Shown here: positions 25,983 to 35,559 of the stretch, one piece after another
Layout of the letters: each line of letters starts with the position of its first letter
Numbering within the stretch: position 1 is the first letter of the stretch
Assembly: GCF_011753055.1 (NCBI RefSeq)
Contig: NZ_VWWJ01000034.1
Location: 1 to 64,000 of the forward strand
Reading direction: 5' to 3'
DNA length: 64,000 nucleotides
DNA from: Burkholderia sp. Ax-1719
Lineage (GTDB): Bacteria > Pseudomonadota > Gammaproteobacteria > Burkholderiales > Burkholderiaceae
Notes under the pieces: model-generated
What the model saw: only the letters and a program-made list of their open reading frames with translations
Database searches by the model: none
What the model was told of the DNA's origin: nothing
Program-made: the position numbers and the translations under genes

Positions 25983-26017
25983 AAAAAAACCGCACACGTG
26001 TTGTGCGGTTTTTTTTC
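25983..26017 (+). terminator. intrinsic terminator of the tRNA-Pro transcript
   Basis: ACCGCACA and TGTGCGGT pair over a short loop and are followed by eight Ts. A-rich sequence on the other side makes it potentially bidirectional. Confidence 0.9.
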
Positions 26018-26148
26018 GTCTGTCGTTCCCGTACGCAGCAACTCAGGGGCCACGCCTGGCCGAACGGCCAATGCGCTTCCCGCCCCGGCGGTCCTGCCGC
26101 ACCCCTCTGTTATAGTTTCCCCACCCGTTCCCCTCACTTTCTCCAAGC

Positions 26149-27474
26149 GTGGACCACCTTCCCGTATGGGCGCAGATTGGCGCCGTGTTCGTCCTGCTCA
26201 TCTGCTCCAGCTTCTTCTCCATCTCCGAAACGGCGATGATGGCGCTCAACCGCCATCGGCTGAAATACCTCGCGACCCATAACGCGCTCGGCGCGAAGAC
26301 CACGCAGAAGCTGCTCGCGCGCACCGACCTGCTGCTCTCCGTCATCCTGATCGGCAACAATCTGTTCAACACGATCATTCCGGTGCTCACCACCTCGATC
26401 GCGCTGCACACTTTCGGACATAACAACGTCGTCCTGTCGATCGCGACCGGTATCGTCGCCTTCCTCATCATCGTGTTCGCGGAAATCACGCCGAAGATCG
26501 TCGGCGCAACTTTCCCGGAAAAAATCGCGCTGCCCGCCAGCCTGCTGATCGCACCGCTCATGCGCGTGACGAAGCCCATCATCTGGTTCGTCAACATGTT
26601 TGCGAACACGATCCTGCGCGTGCTGCACATCAACACGAGCAAGGCGCGCGACCAGCGTCTCTCGACCGAGGAACTGCGCACCATCGTGCTGGAGTCCGGC
26701 AGCTTCATGCCGACCAAGCACCGCAGCATCCTGCTGAACCTGTTCGATCTCGAAAACATCACCGTCGATGATGTGATGATTCCGCGCCGCCGCATCGAAG
26801 CACTCGATTACGACGCGCCGCTCGAAGACATCCTGCATCAGCTCGAGACCTGCTATCACAACAAGCTGATCGTGTATCAGGGCGATATCGATCGCGTGCT
26901 TGGCGTACTGCATGTACGCAAGACGCTGGCCGCCCTGCACAACCAGGAATTCGAGCGCGAGACGCTGCGCGAACTGCTCGCGGAACCCTATTTCGTGCCC
27001 ACCGGCACGCCCGTGTTCCAGCAACTTCAGTACTTCCAGGAAAGCCGCCATCGCATCGCGCTGGTGGTGAACGAGTATGGCGAGATGGAAGGCCTCGTCA
27101 CACCGGAAGACATCATCGAAGAACTGATCGGTGAATTCACCACGACCATGCCGCGCAGCGGCACCGGGCGCGGCGGCTGGAACGATCAGGGCGAATGCAT
27201 CGTGCCGGGCAGCATGCCTTTGCGCGAGCTCAATCGCTGGCTGCATCTCACGCTGCCAACCGACGGGCCGAAGACGCTCAACGGCCTGATTCTCGAAGTG
27301 CTCGAAGAGATTCCCGAAGGCGACGTGTGTGTGCAGATCGGCGACGTGAAACTCGAAGTCATGCGCGCCGACGATCAGGCCGTGCGCACCGTGAAGCTTT
27401 TCAAACCGGGCACGACGCCGGGCATTTCCGCGCGCGCACTGCAGAAGGCGAAGAAGCTGCTGCCGGGTCATTGA
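26149..27474 (+). CDS. CNNM/CorC-family membrane protein with CBS domains
   Basis: The 441-residue product has an N-terminal DUF21/CNNM membrane domain (three to four segments, SSFFSISETAMMALNRHRLK and ILIGNNLFNTIIPV), then a CBS-pair region (VDDVMIPRRRIEAL ... VVNEYGEMEGLVTPEDIIEE), and a CorC_HlyC C-terminal domain. Relatives are linked to magnesium/cobalt export and are often misnamed haemolysins. The start is GTG at 26149. It stands alone between tRNA-Pro and pilB. Confidence 0.88.
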   Translation: MDHLPVWAQIGAVFVLLICSSFFSISETAMMALNRHRLKYLATHNALGAKTTQKLLARTDLLLSVILIGNNLFNTIIPVLTTSIALHTFGHNNVVLSIATGIVAFLIIVFAEITPKIVGATFPEKIALPASLLIAPLMRVTKPIIWFVNMFANTILRVLHINTSKARDQRLSTEELRTIVLESGSFMPTKHRSILLNLFDLENITVDDVMIPRRRIEALDYDAPLEDILHQLETCYHNKLIVYQGDIDRVLGVLHVRKTLAALHNQEFERETLRELLAEPYFVPTGTPVFQQLQYFQESRHRIALVVNEYGEMEGLVTPEDIIEELIGEFTTTMPRSGTGRGGWNDQGECIVPGSMPLRELNRWLHLTLPTDGPKTLNGLILEVLEEIPEGDVCVQIGDVKLEVMRADDQAVRTVKLFKPGTTPGISARALQKAKKLLPGH

Positions 27475-27583
27475 TTCCGGGCGTTCGCCCGCAGCGTTAG
27501 CCATTTGGCTGAATGGCGCGCACAGCCGCGTCAGCCGATCATGAAGCCGTCACTCGCACACGGCGGCTTCGGGCCGGCAATCG

Positions 27584-28870
27584 ATGTTTTCCATTCCTGA
27601 TCGTTCTGGCGCCCACGGCGTTCGTCGCTTACCCGCCATCGCCGCTCGCGCAGCGGATGGTGCGGCAAACGGCGGCTTTGCCTCAGCCACTGCGCCCTCG
27701 CCTGTCTCAGACGACGCACCGTCAGTGCGCCTGCTCGCCGATACGCTGCGCGAAGCCGCACGGCGCAACGCCTCCGATCTCCACGTCGAGCCGCTCGAAC
27801 AGGGCTGGCGCGTGCGCCTGCGCATCGACGGCGTGCTGCATGAAATCGCGCGACCGGCCGCTCATCTGCGCGACGCGTTTATCACACGCATCAAGGTGCT
27901 CGCGCGCATGGACATCGCCGAGCGCCGCATTCCGCAGGATGGGCGACTGCGCCTGTCGCCGCGTGGCGAGGCCCAGCCGCAAGAGGACTATCGCGTGAAT
28001 TCGCTGCCGACGATCCACGGCGAAAAGCTCGTATTGCGGCGACTCGAAGCGTTGCCCGACGATCTTTCGCTGACTGCGCTGGGTCTCGACGCCGTGCAGC
28101 GCGAGGCACTGAGCGCGGCAATCGGCGCACCTCATGGTCTCGTGCTGGTCACCGGTCCAACCGGCAGCGGCAAAACGCTCTCGCTCTACTCCTTTCTGCA
28201 AAAGCTCAACGACACCTCGCGCAATCTCTGCTCGGTCGAAGATCCCGCTGAAATCCAGCTCGCCGGCATCAATCAGGTCAACGTGCGCGAGAAGGCCGGC
28301 CTGACTTTCGCGCTCGCGCTGCGTGCGCTGCTGCGCCAGGATCCGGACGTGATCATGATCGGCGAAATCCGCGACGAGGAAACCGCCAGCGTCGCGGTGA
28401 AGGCTGCGCAGACCGGCCATCTGGTGCTCTCCACGCTGCACACCAACGATGCGCCCGCGGCGGTTGCACGCCTCATCGACATCGGCGTCGAACCGTATAA
28501 CCTCGCGGCCGCGCTGCGGCTCGTCACAGCGCAGCGACTCGTGCGGCGGCTCTGCACGCAGTGCCGCCAGCCCTCGGACGAATCGGCGGCCAGCTTGCGC
28601 GCGGCGGGACTGGCCGATGCACAGCCGTTCATTGCCAGGGGCTGCGAAGCCTGTCACGGCATCGGCTATCGAGGGCGTGTGGGCATTCACGAAGTGATGC
28701 CCGTGAGCGCCGCGATGCGCGACATGATCGTTGCGCGGCGCAGTGCGCAGGACATCGCACGCCAGGCGCGCCTGGAAAGCGTGGCCACGTTGCGCGACGC
28801 CGCATTGGCCCGCGTGCGCGACGGCACCACGAGTCTCGCCGAAGCACTCGCCGCAACGGACGCGTCATGA
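27584..28870 (+). CDS. pilB: type IV pilus / type II secretion assembly ATPase (PilB/GspE family)
   Basis: The 428-residue secretion ATPase powers pilus extension or export from the inner-membrane base. Features in order are a short N-terminus, the N2 domain (NASDLHVEPLEQGWRVRLRIDG), Walker A GPTGSGKT at about residue 190, the Asp box with GEIRDEET, the His box STLHTNDA, and a tetracysteine zinc site (C324, C327, C354, C357). It lacks the N1/MshEN domain of ~566-residue PilB, so it is GspE- or PilB-like but short. It overlaps pilC by 4 bases; the pilB-pilC-pilD order points to type IV pili. No pilin gene is in the window. Confidence 0.88.
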   Translation: MFSIPDRSGAHGVRRLPAIAARAADGAANGGFASATAPSPVSDDAPSVRLLADTLREAARRNASDLHVEPLEQGWRVRLRIDGVLHEIARPAAHLRDAFITRIKVLARMDIAERRIPQDGRLRLSPRGEAQPQEDYRVNSLPTIHGEKLVLRRLEALPDDLSLTALGLDAVQREALSAAIGAPHGLVLVTGPTGSGKTLSLYSFLQKLNDTSRNLCSVEDPAEIQLAGINQVNVREKAGLTFALALRALLRQDPDVIMIGEIRDEETASVAVKAAQTGHLVLSTLHTNDAPAAVARLIDIGVEPYNLAAALRLVTAQRLVRRLCTQCRQPSDESAASLRAAGLADAQPFIARGCEACHGIGYRGRVGIHEVMPVSAAMRDMIVARRSAQDIARQARLESVATLRDAALARVRDGTTSLAEALAATDAS

Positions 28871-30081
28871 CCAAACCCGAAAGCGCCGCGCCTGATTCGC
28901 GCTTCGCATGGCGCGGCCTCGACGCGGCAGGCGTCGCGCGTCGCGGCACGCTGATCGCCTTCGACGCCTCGGCGGCACGTCTCGCGCTCAAGCGCGATCG
29001 CATCACCGCCACGCTGCTCGAACGACGCGGCCCGGCTGCGCCACCGCGCGCCAGACCGGCCGACGTCACGCGCTTCACGCGTCAGCTCGCGAGCCTCTTG
29101 CGCGCCGGACTGCCGCTTGCCGGTGCGCTCGATCTGCTGGCCCAGGCGCCGGGGCCAAACGGGCTTCCGCGCATTGCCGCCTCGCTTGCGCGCGAGATCA
29201 CGGCGGGCAAGCGTTTTGCCGAAGCACTCGCGCAGCATCCAGCGCGCTTCGGCTTGCTCTTCTGTCAGCTTGTGGCGGTGGGCGAAGCATCGGGCGCGCT
29301 CGCCAACGTCCTCGCGCGTATCGCCGATGATCGTGAGCGCGCCGCCGCGCAACGCGCCAAGGTGCGCGCAGCGCTCACCTATCCCGTCGCGGTGCTACTG
29401 CTCGCGCTGGCGATCACGACCGCGCTGCTGGTCTGGGTAGTGCCCACCTTCAAGCAGATTTTCGATGGCTTCGGCGCCGCGCTACCCGCGCCCACGCAGT
29501 TCGTATTGATGCTGTCGGCGGGCGCGGCGCGCTGGAGCGTGCCCGTTGCAGTGACGTGTACGGGCGGCGTGTTCGCGCTGCATACGCTGCTGCGGCGTTC
29601 GGTGGCGGCACGGATCTCGTTTGGCCGTATCACGCTGGCGCTTCCGCTGGTCGGCGCGCTGCTCACGACGCTATGCGCCGCGCGCTGGAGTCGTGCGCTC
29701 GGTACGTTGCTGGGTGCAGGCACGCCGCTCGCCGATGCCTTCGATTCACTCACGCACGCAAGCGGCAACGCCTTCTTCGATCATGCGAGCGCGAGCATCA
29801 GCGCACGCCTGCGCCACGGCGAACGGCTCGCATCGGCGATGCGCAAGGCCGCCTGCTTTCCCGACGACGTGATCCAGCCCGTGGCAGTCGCGGAGGAGTC
29901 AGGCGCGCTCGATGCGATGTTGCTCGACGTCGCCGCACTCGCCGACCGTCAGGTGGACGAAAAGATCGCGCTGGTTGCGAGTCTGTGCGAGCCGCTCATC
30001 ATCGTCGTGCTGGGCGCGCTGGTCGGCGGCCTCGTGGTCGCGATGTATCTTCCCATCATTCAACTGGGCAACGTGGTGTAG
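28867..30081 (+). CDS. pilC: type IV pilus inner-membrane platform protein (PilC/GspF family)
   Basis: The 404-residue product has two T2SSF domains separated by membrane segments, starting with FTRQLASLLRAGLPLAGALDLL at about residue 69 and repeating near the C-terminus. Three transmembrane segments are likely (VAVLLLALAITTALLVWVVP, the segment near residue 222, and IVVLGALVGGLVVAMYLP). It is the platform on which PilB acts. The ATG overlaps the pilB stop as ATGA. Confidence 0.9.
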   Translation: MTKPESAAPDSRFAWRGLDAAGVARRGTLIAFDASAARLALKRDRITATLLERRGPAAPPRARPADVTRFTRQLASLLRAGLPLAGALDLLAQAPGPNGLPRIAASLAREITAGKRFAEALAQHPARFGLLFCQLVAVGEASGALANVLARIADDRERAAAQRAKVRAALTYPVAVLLLALAITTALLVWVVPTFKQIFDGFGAALPAPTQFVLMLSAGAARWSVPVAVTCTGGVFALHTLLRRSVAARISFGRITLALPLVGALLTTLCAARWSRALGTLLGAGTPLADAFDSLTHASGNAFFDHASASISARLRHGERLASAMRKAACFPDDVIQPVAVAEESGALDAMLLDVAALADRQVDEKIALVASLCEPLIIVVLGALVGGLVVAMYLPIIQLGNVV

Positions 30082-30109
30082 CATCGCTGCCAGATTACGG
30101 TTCCCGCAC

Positions 30110-31099
30110 ATGTCCGTCCTTTTATCGTCCGCTGCCGCGTCCACCGCCGTGTCCACATCGGTGTCCACCCCGTTCGCCTCGTCATTCAACGGCGCGCCGC
30201 TCTCGCCAATCGATGCGCCCTCATCGTTATCGCTCGCGCTCGCGGCATTGCCGCCCGGCGTGCTGATGGGATTCGCGATCGTGATCGGCCTCGTGATCGG
30301 CAGCTTTCTCAACGTGGTCGTGCATCGTTTGCCGATCATGCTGGAGCGCGCATGGCGTGCCGACGCCGCCGAACTCTTCAGCGACGCGCCCGCCAGCGGC
30401 GATCTCTTCAACGACGGCCTGCCCGCACGCTACAACCTCTGGCTGCCGCGTAGCGCCTGTCCGCATTGCGGCCACGTGCTACGCGCCTGGGAAAACATTC
30501 CGCTCGTGAGCTGGCTGTTGCTGCGCGGGCGCTGCTCGCAGTGCGGCACGCGCGTGAGCCTGCGCTATCCGGCGGTCGAGATCGCGAGCGCACTCTGCGC
30601 GGCCGGCGCACTGCTCGCATTCGGCCCCTCTGGCAAGGCGCTCGCCGCATTTGCATTGAGCGCTGCGCTGATCGCCGCGAGCATGATCGATCTCGAACAT
30701 CACCTGCTGCCCGATGCAATCACGCTGCCGCTCGTCTGGGCAGGTCTACTCGTCAATCTCGCCGATACCTTCACCGATCTGCAAAGCGCCGTGATCGGCG
30801 CGGTTGCGGGCTATCTCGTACTCTGGAGTGTGTACTGGATCTTCCGCCTGCTGCGTGGCGTCGAAGGCATGGGTCATGGCGACTTCAAGCTGCTCGCCGC
30901 ACTTGGCGCGTGGCTTGGCTGGGCCGCGCTGCCGCAGATCGTCGTGATCAGCGCGGTGGCGGGCGCGGTGGTCGGCATTGCGGCGACGCTGAGCGGACGC
31001 ATGCGTTTCGAAGAGCCGCTGCCGTTCGGCCCTTATCTGGCTGCGGGCGCGTTTATCACGCTGTTTGCTGGCACGCCGTTGTATCGCTTTTTTGCGTGA
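30110..31099 (+). CDS. pilD: prepilin peptidase / N-methyltransferase
   Basis: PilD cleaves and methylates type IV prepilins. The 329-residue membrane protein has the zinc-binding cytoplasmic loop CPHCG ... CSQCG with ~21 residues between the pairs, and the two catalytic aspartates in MIDLEHHLLPD and GMGHGDFKLLAALGAWLG. The N-terminus from 30110 carries a ~50-residue Ser/Ala-rich stretch before the first membrane segment; a start at the internal Met of LMGFAIVIGL would shorten it. It lies 28 nt after pilC and 12 nt before coaE. Confidence 0.92.
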   Translation: MSVLLSSAAASTAVSTSVSTPFASSFNGAPLSPIDAPSSLSLALAALPPGVLMGFAIVIGLVIGSFLNVVVHRLPIMLERAWRADAAELFSDAPASGDLFNDGLPARYNLWLPRSACPHCGHVLRAWENIPLVSWLLLRGRCSQCGTRVSLRYPAVEIASALCAAGALLAFGPSGKALAAFALSAALIAASMIDLEHHLLPDAITLPLVWAGLLVNLADTFTDLQSAVIGAVAGYLVLWSVYWIFRLLRGVEGMGHGDFKLLAALGAWLGWAALPQIVVISAVAGAVVGIAATLSGRMRFEEPLPFGPYLAAGAFITLFAGTPLYRFFA

Positions 31100-31111
31100 G
31101 GAAATGAATCG

Positions 31112-31714
31112 ATGTTTGCAGTCGGATTGACTGGAGGTATCGGCAGCGGCAAATCCACGGTCGCGGATCTGTTTGCGGCGCGTGGCGTGCCGCTCGTCGA
31201 TACGGATGTGATTGCGCATCGCGTCACTGCACCGCATGGCATCGCCATGCCGCAAATCGCCGCGCAATTCGGCCCTGAATTTGTCGCCGCCGACGGCTCG
31301 ATGGACCGCGCGCGCATGCGTGCGCTCGTGTTCGGCGACGAGGCTGCGCGCAAGCGGCTCGAAGCGATCACGCATCCGCTGATCCGCGCCGAAACCGAAC
31401 GCGAAACGCGCGAGGCAAATGGAGCGTACGTGATGCTGGTCGTGCCGCTGCTGGTCGAATCGGGTGCGTGGAAAACACGCGTGAATCGCGTATTGACCGT
31501 CGATTGCAGCGTCGAAACGCAGATCGCGCGCGTGATGTCGCGCAACGGCTTCACGCGTGAACAGGTACTCGCGATCATCGCGCGCCAGGCCACGCGCGAA
31601 GCACGTCTGAGCGCCGCTGACAATGTGATCGTCAACGATGGCGTCACGCTCGAAGCGCTCGCACAGGACGTCGAAATACTGCATCAACGTTACCTCGCGC
31701 TTGCACGCGGGTAA
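31112..31714 (+). CDS. coaE: dephospho-CoA kinase
   Basis: CoaE phosphorylates dephospho-CoA in the last step of coenzyme A synthesis. The 200-residue product has P-loop GLTGGIGSGKST at residues 5-16, the DTDVIAHRVT region and a LID with MSRNGFTREQVLAII. The pilD-coaE-zapD-yacG order is conserved in many gamma- and betaproteobacteria. Confidence 0.96.
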   Translation: MFAVGLTGGIGSGKSTVADLFAARGVPLVDTDVIAHRVTAPHGIAMPQIAAQFGPEFVAADGSMDRARMRALVFGDEAARKRLEAITHPLIRAETERETREANGAYVMLVVPLLVESGAWKTRVNRVLTVDCSVETQIARVMSRNGFTREQVLAIIARQATREARLSAADNVIVNDGVTLEALAQDVEILHQRYLALARG

Positions 31715-31887
31715 CTTTCCCGCGTGTTTTTGCAGCGCGCCTCACGCTCATCGCGTGGAAAATTGCAGGAATCTGCTGGAAAACACTGATGTAACGACCT
31801 TGCGCCGGTGTGTGCGATTGCGACCGTAGTCCCACGGCATTAGAATGTCCTGCAATCCTTCACCGACCACGCCCGAGGCGAGCGCGC

Positions 31888-32643
31888 TTGATTCTTTACG
31901 AGTATCCCTTCAACGAGCGAATCCGGACGCTGCTGCGCCTCGAAGACCTGTTCGAGCGCTTCACGTTTTTCCTGACCCAGGAGGATCCGAGGGAACATCA
32001 CGTTGCGCTCACGACGCTCTTCGAAATCGCGGAAGTTGCAGGCCGCGCCGACCTCAAGTCGGACCTCATGAAGGAACTCGAAAGACAGCGTCAGACGCTC
32101 GCGCCGTTCCGCGGCAATCCCGGCATAGAGCAGAATGCGCTGGAAAGCGTGCTCGGCGAAATCGAGCAGACGCTCGCGGGTCTCACGCAGATGCAAGGCA
32201 AAACCGGCCAGCATCTTGCGGACAACGAATGGCTCACCAGCATCCGCAGCCGCGCGATCATTCCGGGCGGCACCTGCAAGTTCGATCTGCCTTCGTATTA
32301 CGCATGGCAGCAATTGCACGCGGATCAACGCCGTCAGGACATCGCCAAATGGGTCACGCCGCTGCTGCCGCTGCGCGACGCCGCCAGCATCGTGCTGCGT
32401 CTCGCGCGCGAATCCGGCCAGGCGTCGAAGGTCATGGCCATGCAGGGCAGCTATCAGCAGATGCTCTCTGGCCGCACCTACCAGCTTATGCAGGTCCGCG
32501 TGGCACCGGATTTGCGCGTGATCCCCGAAGCGAGCGCCAACAAGTACATGCTGTGGGTCCGCTTCACCGTTCAGGATGGCGATCTGCGCCCGCGCGCCGT
32601 CGACCAGGACGTGCCGTTCCAGCTCACGCTCTGCAGTCTGTAA
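31888..32643 (+). CDS. zapD: cell division protein ZapD (FtsZ-associated)
   Basis: ZapD (YacF) bundles FtsZ filaments in the Z-ring. The 251-residue product is read from TTG at 31888 (MILYEYPFNERIRTLLRLE), with GAGG nine bases upstream, matching the family N-terminus; the longer frame from 31810 is not supported. The conserved segments RIRTLLRLEDLFERF and CKFDLPSYYAWQ are present. It follows coaE and precedes yacG, the conserved order. FtsZ itself is encoded about 9 kb away. Confidence 0.94.
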   Translation: MILYEYPFNERIRTLLRLEDLFERFTFFLTQEDPREHHVALTTLFEIAEVAGRADLKSDLMKELERQRQTLAPFRGNPGIEQNALESVLGEIEQTLAGLTQMQGKTGQHLADNEWLTSIRSRAIIPGGTCKFDLPSYYAWQQLHADQRRQDIAKWVTPLLPLRDAASIVLRLARESGQASKVMAMQGSYQQMLSGRTYQLMQVRVAPDLRVIPEASANKYMLWVRFTVQDGDLRPRAVDQDVPFQLTLCSL

Positions 32644-32701
32644 TTTTGCCAACCGCGGCGCCGTTTCAACGGCGCCGCCCAGCTATTGATCAGTCGACCG
32701 A

Positions 32702-32899
32702 ATGACCACCGTCGTCAAATGTCCGACCTGCGGCAAGGATGTCCGCTGGGTTCCGGAAAACCGTTTCCGCCCATTCTGCTCGGAACGCTGCAAGCAGATG
32801 GATCTGGGCGCCTGGGCCGCTGAAAAGTACCGGATCGGCGGCAACGAGGAAGACACGCCGCCCGATGACGAAGCGCCGCCCACGGATACGCGCCAATAA
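32702..32899 (+). CDS. yacG: DNA gyrase inhibitor YacG (zinc-binding)
   Basis: The 65-residue zinc-finger protein inhibits DNA gyrase in E. coli. C7, C10, C26 and C30 (CPTCG ... FCSERC) bind zinc, followed by MDLGAWAAEKYRIGG. It ends at a perfect terminator. Confidence 0.95.
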   Translation: MTTVVKCPTCGKDVRWVPENRFRPFCSERCKQMDLGAWAAEKYRIGGNEEDTPPDDEAPPTDTRQ

Positions 32900-32916
32900 G
32901 CATCGCCATGAATAAA

Positions 32917-32947
32917 GCCGCTGCACGTCGAACGTGCAGCGGCTTTT
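32917..32947. terminator. terminator between yacG and mutT
   Basis: GCCGCTGCACGT and ACGTGCAGCGGC form a perfect 12-bp stem with a 3-nt loop and TTTT on the plus strand. It lies between two converging genes. Confidence 0.9.
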
Positions 32948-32975
32948 GTGTTTCTGGCTTCAGCGCAAGCGCAGC

Positions 32976-33395
32976 TTATTCCGCCGCCAGCCACTCCAGC
33001 ACCGGAATCGTCGCGGGCAGCAGCGGCTCGACGCTCGCGGGGAGCGCCTGCCAGGCCAGCGCCTGACCTTCGCGGCCATGCGGCTCGCCGGTCCAGTCGG
33101 TGACCTTGCAGAAGTAGAGCCGCACATAGGCGTGCGGGTAATCGTGCTCAAGCGTATGCCAGCGATGGCACGCCTTCACGTCGATACCCAGTTCCTCGTG
33201 CAGTTCGCGCGCGAGCGCAGCCTCGACCGACTCGCCCTTTTCCAGCTTGCCGCCGGGAAATTCCCAGTAGCCCGCGTAGGGTTTGCCTTCGGGGCGCTGC
33301 GCCAGCAGATAGCGGCCGTCGGGCTGCACCAGCACGCCGACTGCCACTTCCGTCACCGGGCGCGACTGTACCGTTTCCGTGACTTGCTCGCTCAT
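32976..33395 (-). CDS. mutT: 8-oxo-dGTP diphosphatase / Nudix hydrolase
   Basis: The 139-residue Nudix hydrolase has the box at about residues 48-71 (GGKLEKGESVEAALARE then LHEELGI). The EFPGGK and GIDVKACH segments match MutT, which removes 8-oxo-dGTP from the nucleotide pool. The Met at 33395 overlaps the upstream ATPase stop as ATGA, supporting translational coupling. Substrate is inferred. Confidence 0.92.
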   Translation of the reverse strand: MSEQVTETVQSRPVTEVAVGVLVQPDGRYLLAQRPEGKPYAGYWEFPGGKLEKGESVEAALARELHEELGIDVKACHRWHTLEHDYPHAYVRLYFCKVTDWTGEPHGREGQALAWQALPASVEPLLPATIPVLEWLAAE

Positions 33396-34264
33396 GCCTC
33401 TTGCGCCTTCTTGCCCGACCAGTCGCGTGCGAACTGCCACGCGACCCGGCCCGAACGCGAACCACGCTCCAGCGCCCAGACCAGCGCGTCGCCGCGTGCG
33501 GACTCGACTTCGGCGTCGGTGCAGTCGAAGTGACGCAGCCAATGTCCGACGATCGTCAGATAGTCGTCCTGCTTGAACGGATAGAAGCTCACCCACAGAC
33601 CGAAGCGTTCCGACAGCGAGATCTTCTCCTCCACCACTTCGCCCGGATGAATCTCACCGTCGGGCATGTGTTTGTAGGATTCGTTGTCGCTCATGTACTC
33701 GGGCAGCAGATGGCGGCGGTTCGAGGTCGCGTAGATCAGCACGTTGTCCGACTGCGCGGCCACCGAGCCGTCGAGCGCCACCTTGAGCGCCTTGTAGCCC
33801 GATTCGCCGTCCTCAAACGAAAGATCGTCGCAGAACACGATGAAGCGCTCCGGACGCGTCGAGATCAGATCGACGATATCGCCCAGATCATGCAGATCGT
33901 CCTTGTCGACTTCGATCAGGCGCAGGCCGTCCTGCGCGTACGCGTTCAGGCAGGCCTTGATCAACGACGACTTGCCAGTGCCGCGCGCGCCCGTCAGCAG
34001 CACGTTGTTCGCGGGCTTCTTCTGCACGAACTGACGCGTGTTGCGGTCGATCAGGTTCTTCTGGCGATCGATGTTCTGCAGATCGTCGAGCGAAATCAGC
34101 GAAACCCCCGGGACCGGTTGCAGGTAGCCGCGGCCCTGGCGCGTGCGCCAGCGGAACGCGACTGCCGAGTTCCAGTCGACATCGGGCGCAGCCGGCGGCA
34201 GCACGGCTTCGAGGCGGCCGAGCAGCGCTTCGGCGCGGGTCAGAAACTGTTCGAGCTTGTCCAT
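33392..34264 (-). CDS. AAA-family ATPase, DUF815
   Basis: The 290-residue product has Walker A GARGTGKSSLIKA and a Walker B-like IVFCDDLSFEDGES, with a DUF815 arrangement. DUF815 proteins are predicted P-loop ATPases of unknown function. It is coupled to mutT by a 4-base overlap and lies 31 nt after argJ. Confidence 0.88.
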   Translation of the reverse strand: MDKLEQFLTRAEALLGRLEAVLPPAAPDVDWNSAVAFRWRTRQGRGYLQPVPGVSLISLDDLQNIDRQKNLIDRNTRQFVQKKPANNVLLTGARGTGKSSLIKACLNAYAQDGLRLIEVDKDDLHDLGDIVDLISTRPERFIVFCDDLSFEDGESGYKALKVALDGSVAAQSDNVLIYATSNRRHLLPEYMSDNESYKHMPDGEIHPGEVVEEKISLSERFGLWVSFYPFKQDDYLTIVGHWLRHFDCTDAEVESARGDALVWALERGSRSGRVAWQFARDWSGKKAQEA

Positions 34265-34295
34265 TGCGTCTTGCGTAGAAAGATCAGGGACCGAA

Positions 34296-35537
34296 TTAAG
34301 AACGGTAGTCGGCGTTGATGCTCACGTAGTCGTGCGAGAGGTCGCAGGTCCAGACCGTGGCTTCGGCGTTGCCGCGGCCGAGCACCACACGGATCAGGAT
34401 CTCGCTCTTCTTCATCACGCGCTGACCGTCTTCTTCCTTGTACTCCGGATTGCGGCCGCCAGCCTTGGCGACGAGCACGTCGTCCAGATACAGGTCGATC
34501 TTGCCCACGTCCAGATCCGTCACGCCCGCATAGCCAATCGCCGCCAGAATGCGGCCCAGATTGGGGTCCGATGCGTAGAACGCCGTCTTCACGAGCGGCG
34601 AATGGCCGATTGCGTAAGCGATCTGGCGCGCTTCGGCGACGTCCTTGCCGCCTTCCACCTGGATCGTCATGAACTTGGTTGCGCCTTCGCCATCGCGCAC
34701 GATCAGCTGCGAGAGCGTCTGCGCCACTTCCGTCACGGCGTCGCGCAGGGCGACGTAGGCCGGCGAATCGGTCGAGGTGATCGCGGGCAGGCTGGACTTG
34801 CCCGAGGCGATCAGGATGAACGAGTCGTTGGTCGAGGTGTCGCCATCGATCGTGATGCAGTTGAACGAGCGGTCGGCCACGTACTTGACCAGCTCGTCGA
34901 GCACCGGTTGCGCGACGTTCGCGTCGAAGGCGAGGAAGCCCAGCATGGTCGCCATGTTCGGCTTGATCATGCCGGCGCCCTTGCTGATGCCGGTGAACGT
35001 GATGGTGTGACCGTCGATGGCGATCTGGCGCGACACGGCCTTCGGCAGCGTGTCCGTCGTCATGATCGCCTGGGCGGCGTCGTACCAGTTCGCTTCCTTG
35101 CGGTTTGCGAGCGCGGCGGGCAGACCGGCCTTCAGGCGGTCGATCGGCAGCGGTTCGAGAATCACGCCCGTCGAAAACGGCAGCACCTGCGAGGGCTCGA
35201 TGCCCGCAAGGCGCGCGAGTTCGTCGCAGGTTTCGAGCGCGTTCTTCATGCCCGGCTCGCCCGTGCCCGCGTTCGCGTTACCCGTGTTGATGACGAGCGC
35301 GCGGATACCCTTGCCTCCCGCACGCACCTTCGCGAGATGCTCGCGGCAGACCGTGACCGGCGCGGCGCAGAAGCGGTTGAGCGTGAACACGCCCGCGACG
35401 CTCGCGCTTTCCTCGACGGAAATCACCAGCACGTCCTTGCGGTTGGGCTTGCGGATATGGGCTTCCGCCCAGCCGAGCGTCACGCCGGCGACCGGATGAA
35501 GTTGTGCGGGATCGATCGAGGGGAAATTGACAGCCAT
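34296..35537 (-). CDS. argJ: bifunctional glutamate N-acetyltransferase / ornithine acetyltransferase
   Basis: ArgJ transfers the acetyl group between N-acetylornithine and glutamate in arginine synthesis, closing the acetyl cycle. The 413-residue proenzyme self-cleaves at the nucleophilic Thr of PNMATMLGFLAFD, giving alpha and beta chains. INTGNANAGTGEPG is a family landmark. The start MAVNFPSIDP at 35537 fits the family; the frame to 35561 adds eight residues. It follows secA by 185 nt across two hairpins. Confidence 0.95.
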   Translation of the reverse strand: MAVNFPSIDPAQLHPVAGVTLGWAEAHIRKPNRKDVLVISVEESASVAGVFTLNRFCAAPVTVCREHLAKVRAGGKGIRALVINTGNANAGTGEPGMKNALETCDELARLAGIEPSQVLPFSTGVILEPLPIDRLKAGLPAALANRKEANWYDAAQAIMTTDTLPKAVSRQIAIDGHTITFTGISKGAGMIKPNMATMLGFLAFDANVAQPVLDELVKYVADRSFNCITIDGDTSTNDSFILIASGKSSLPAITSTDSPAYVALRDAVTEVAQTLSQLIVRDGEGATKFMTIQVEGGKDVAEARQIAYAIGHSPLVKTAFYASDPNLGRILAAIGYAGVTDLDVGKIDLYLDDVLVAKAGGRNPEYKEEDGQRVMKKSEILIRVVLGRGNAEATVWTCDLSHDYVSINADYRS

Positions 35538-35559
35538 GGTGGCGACCTGTCGAAAAGGC

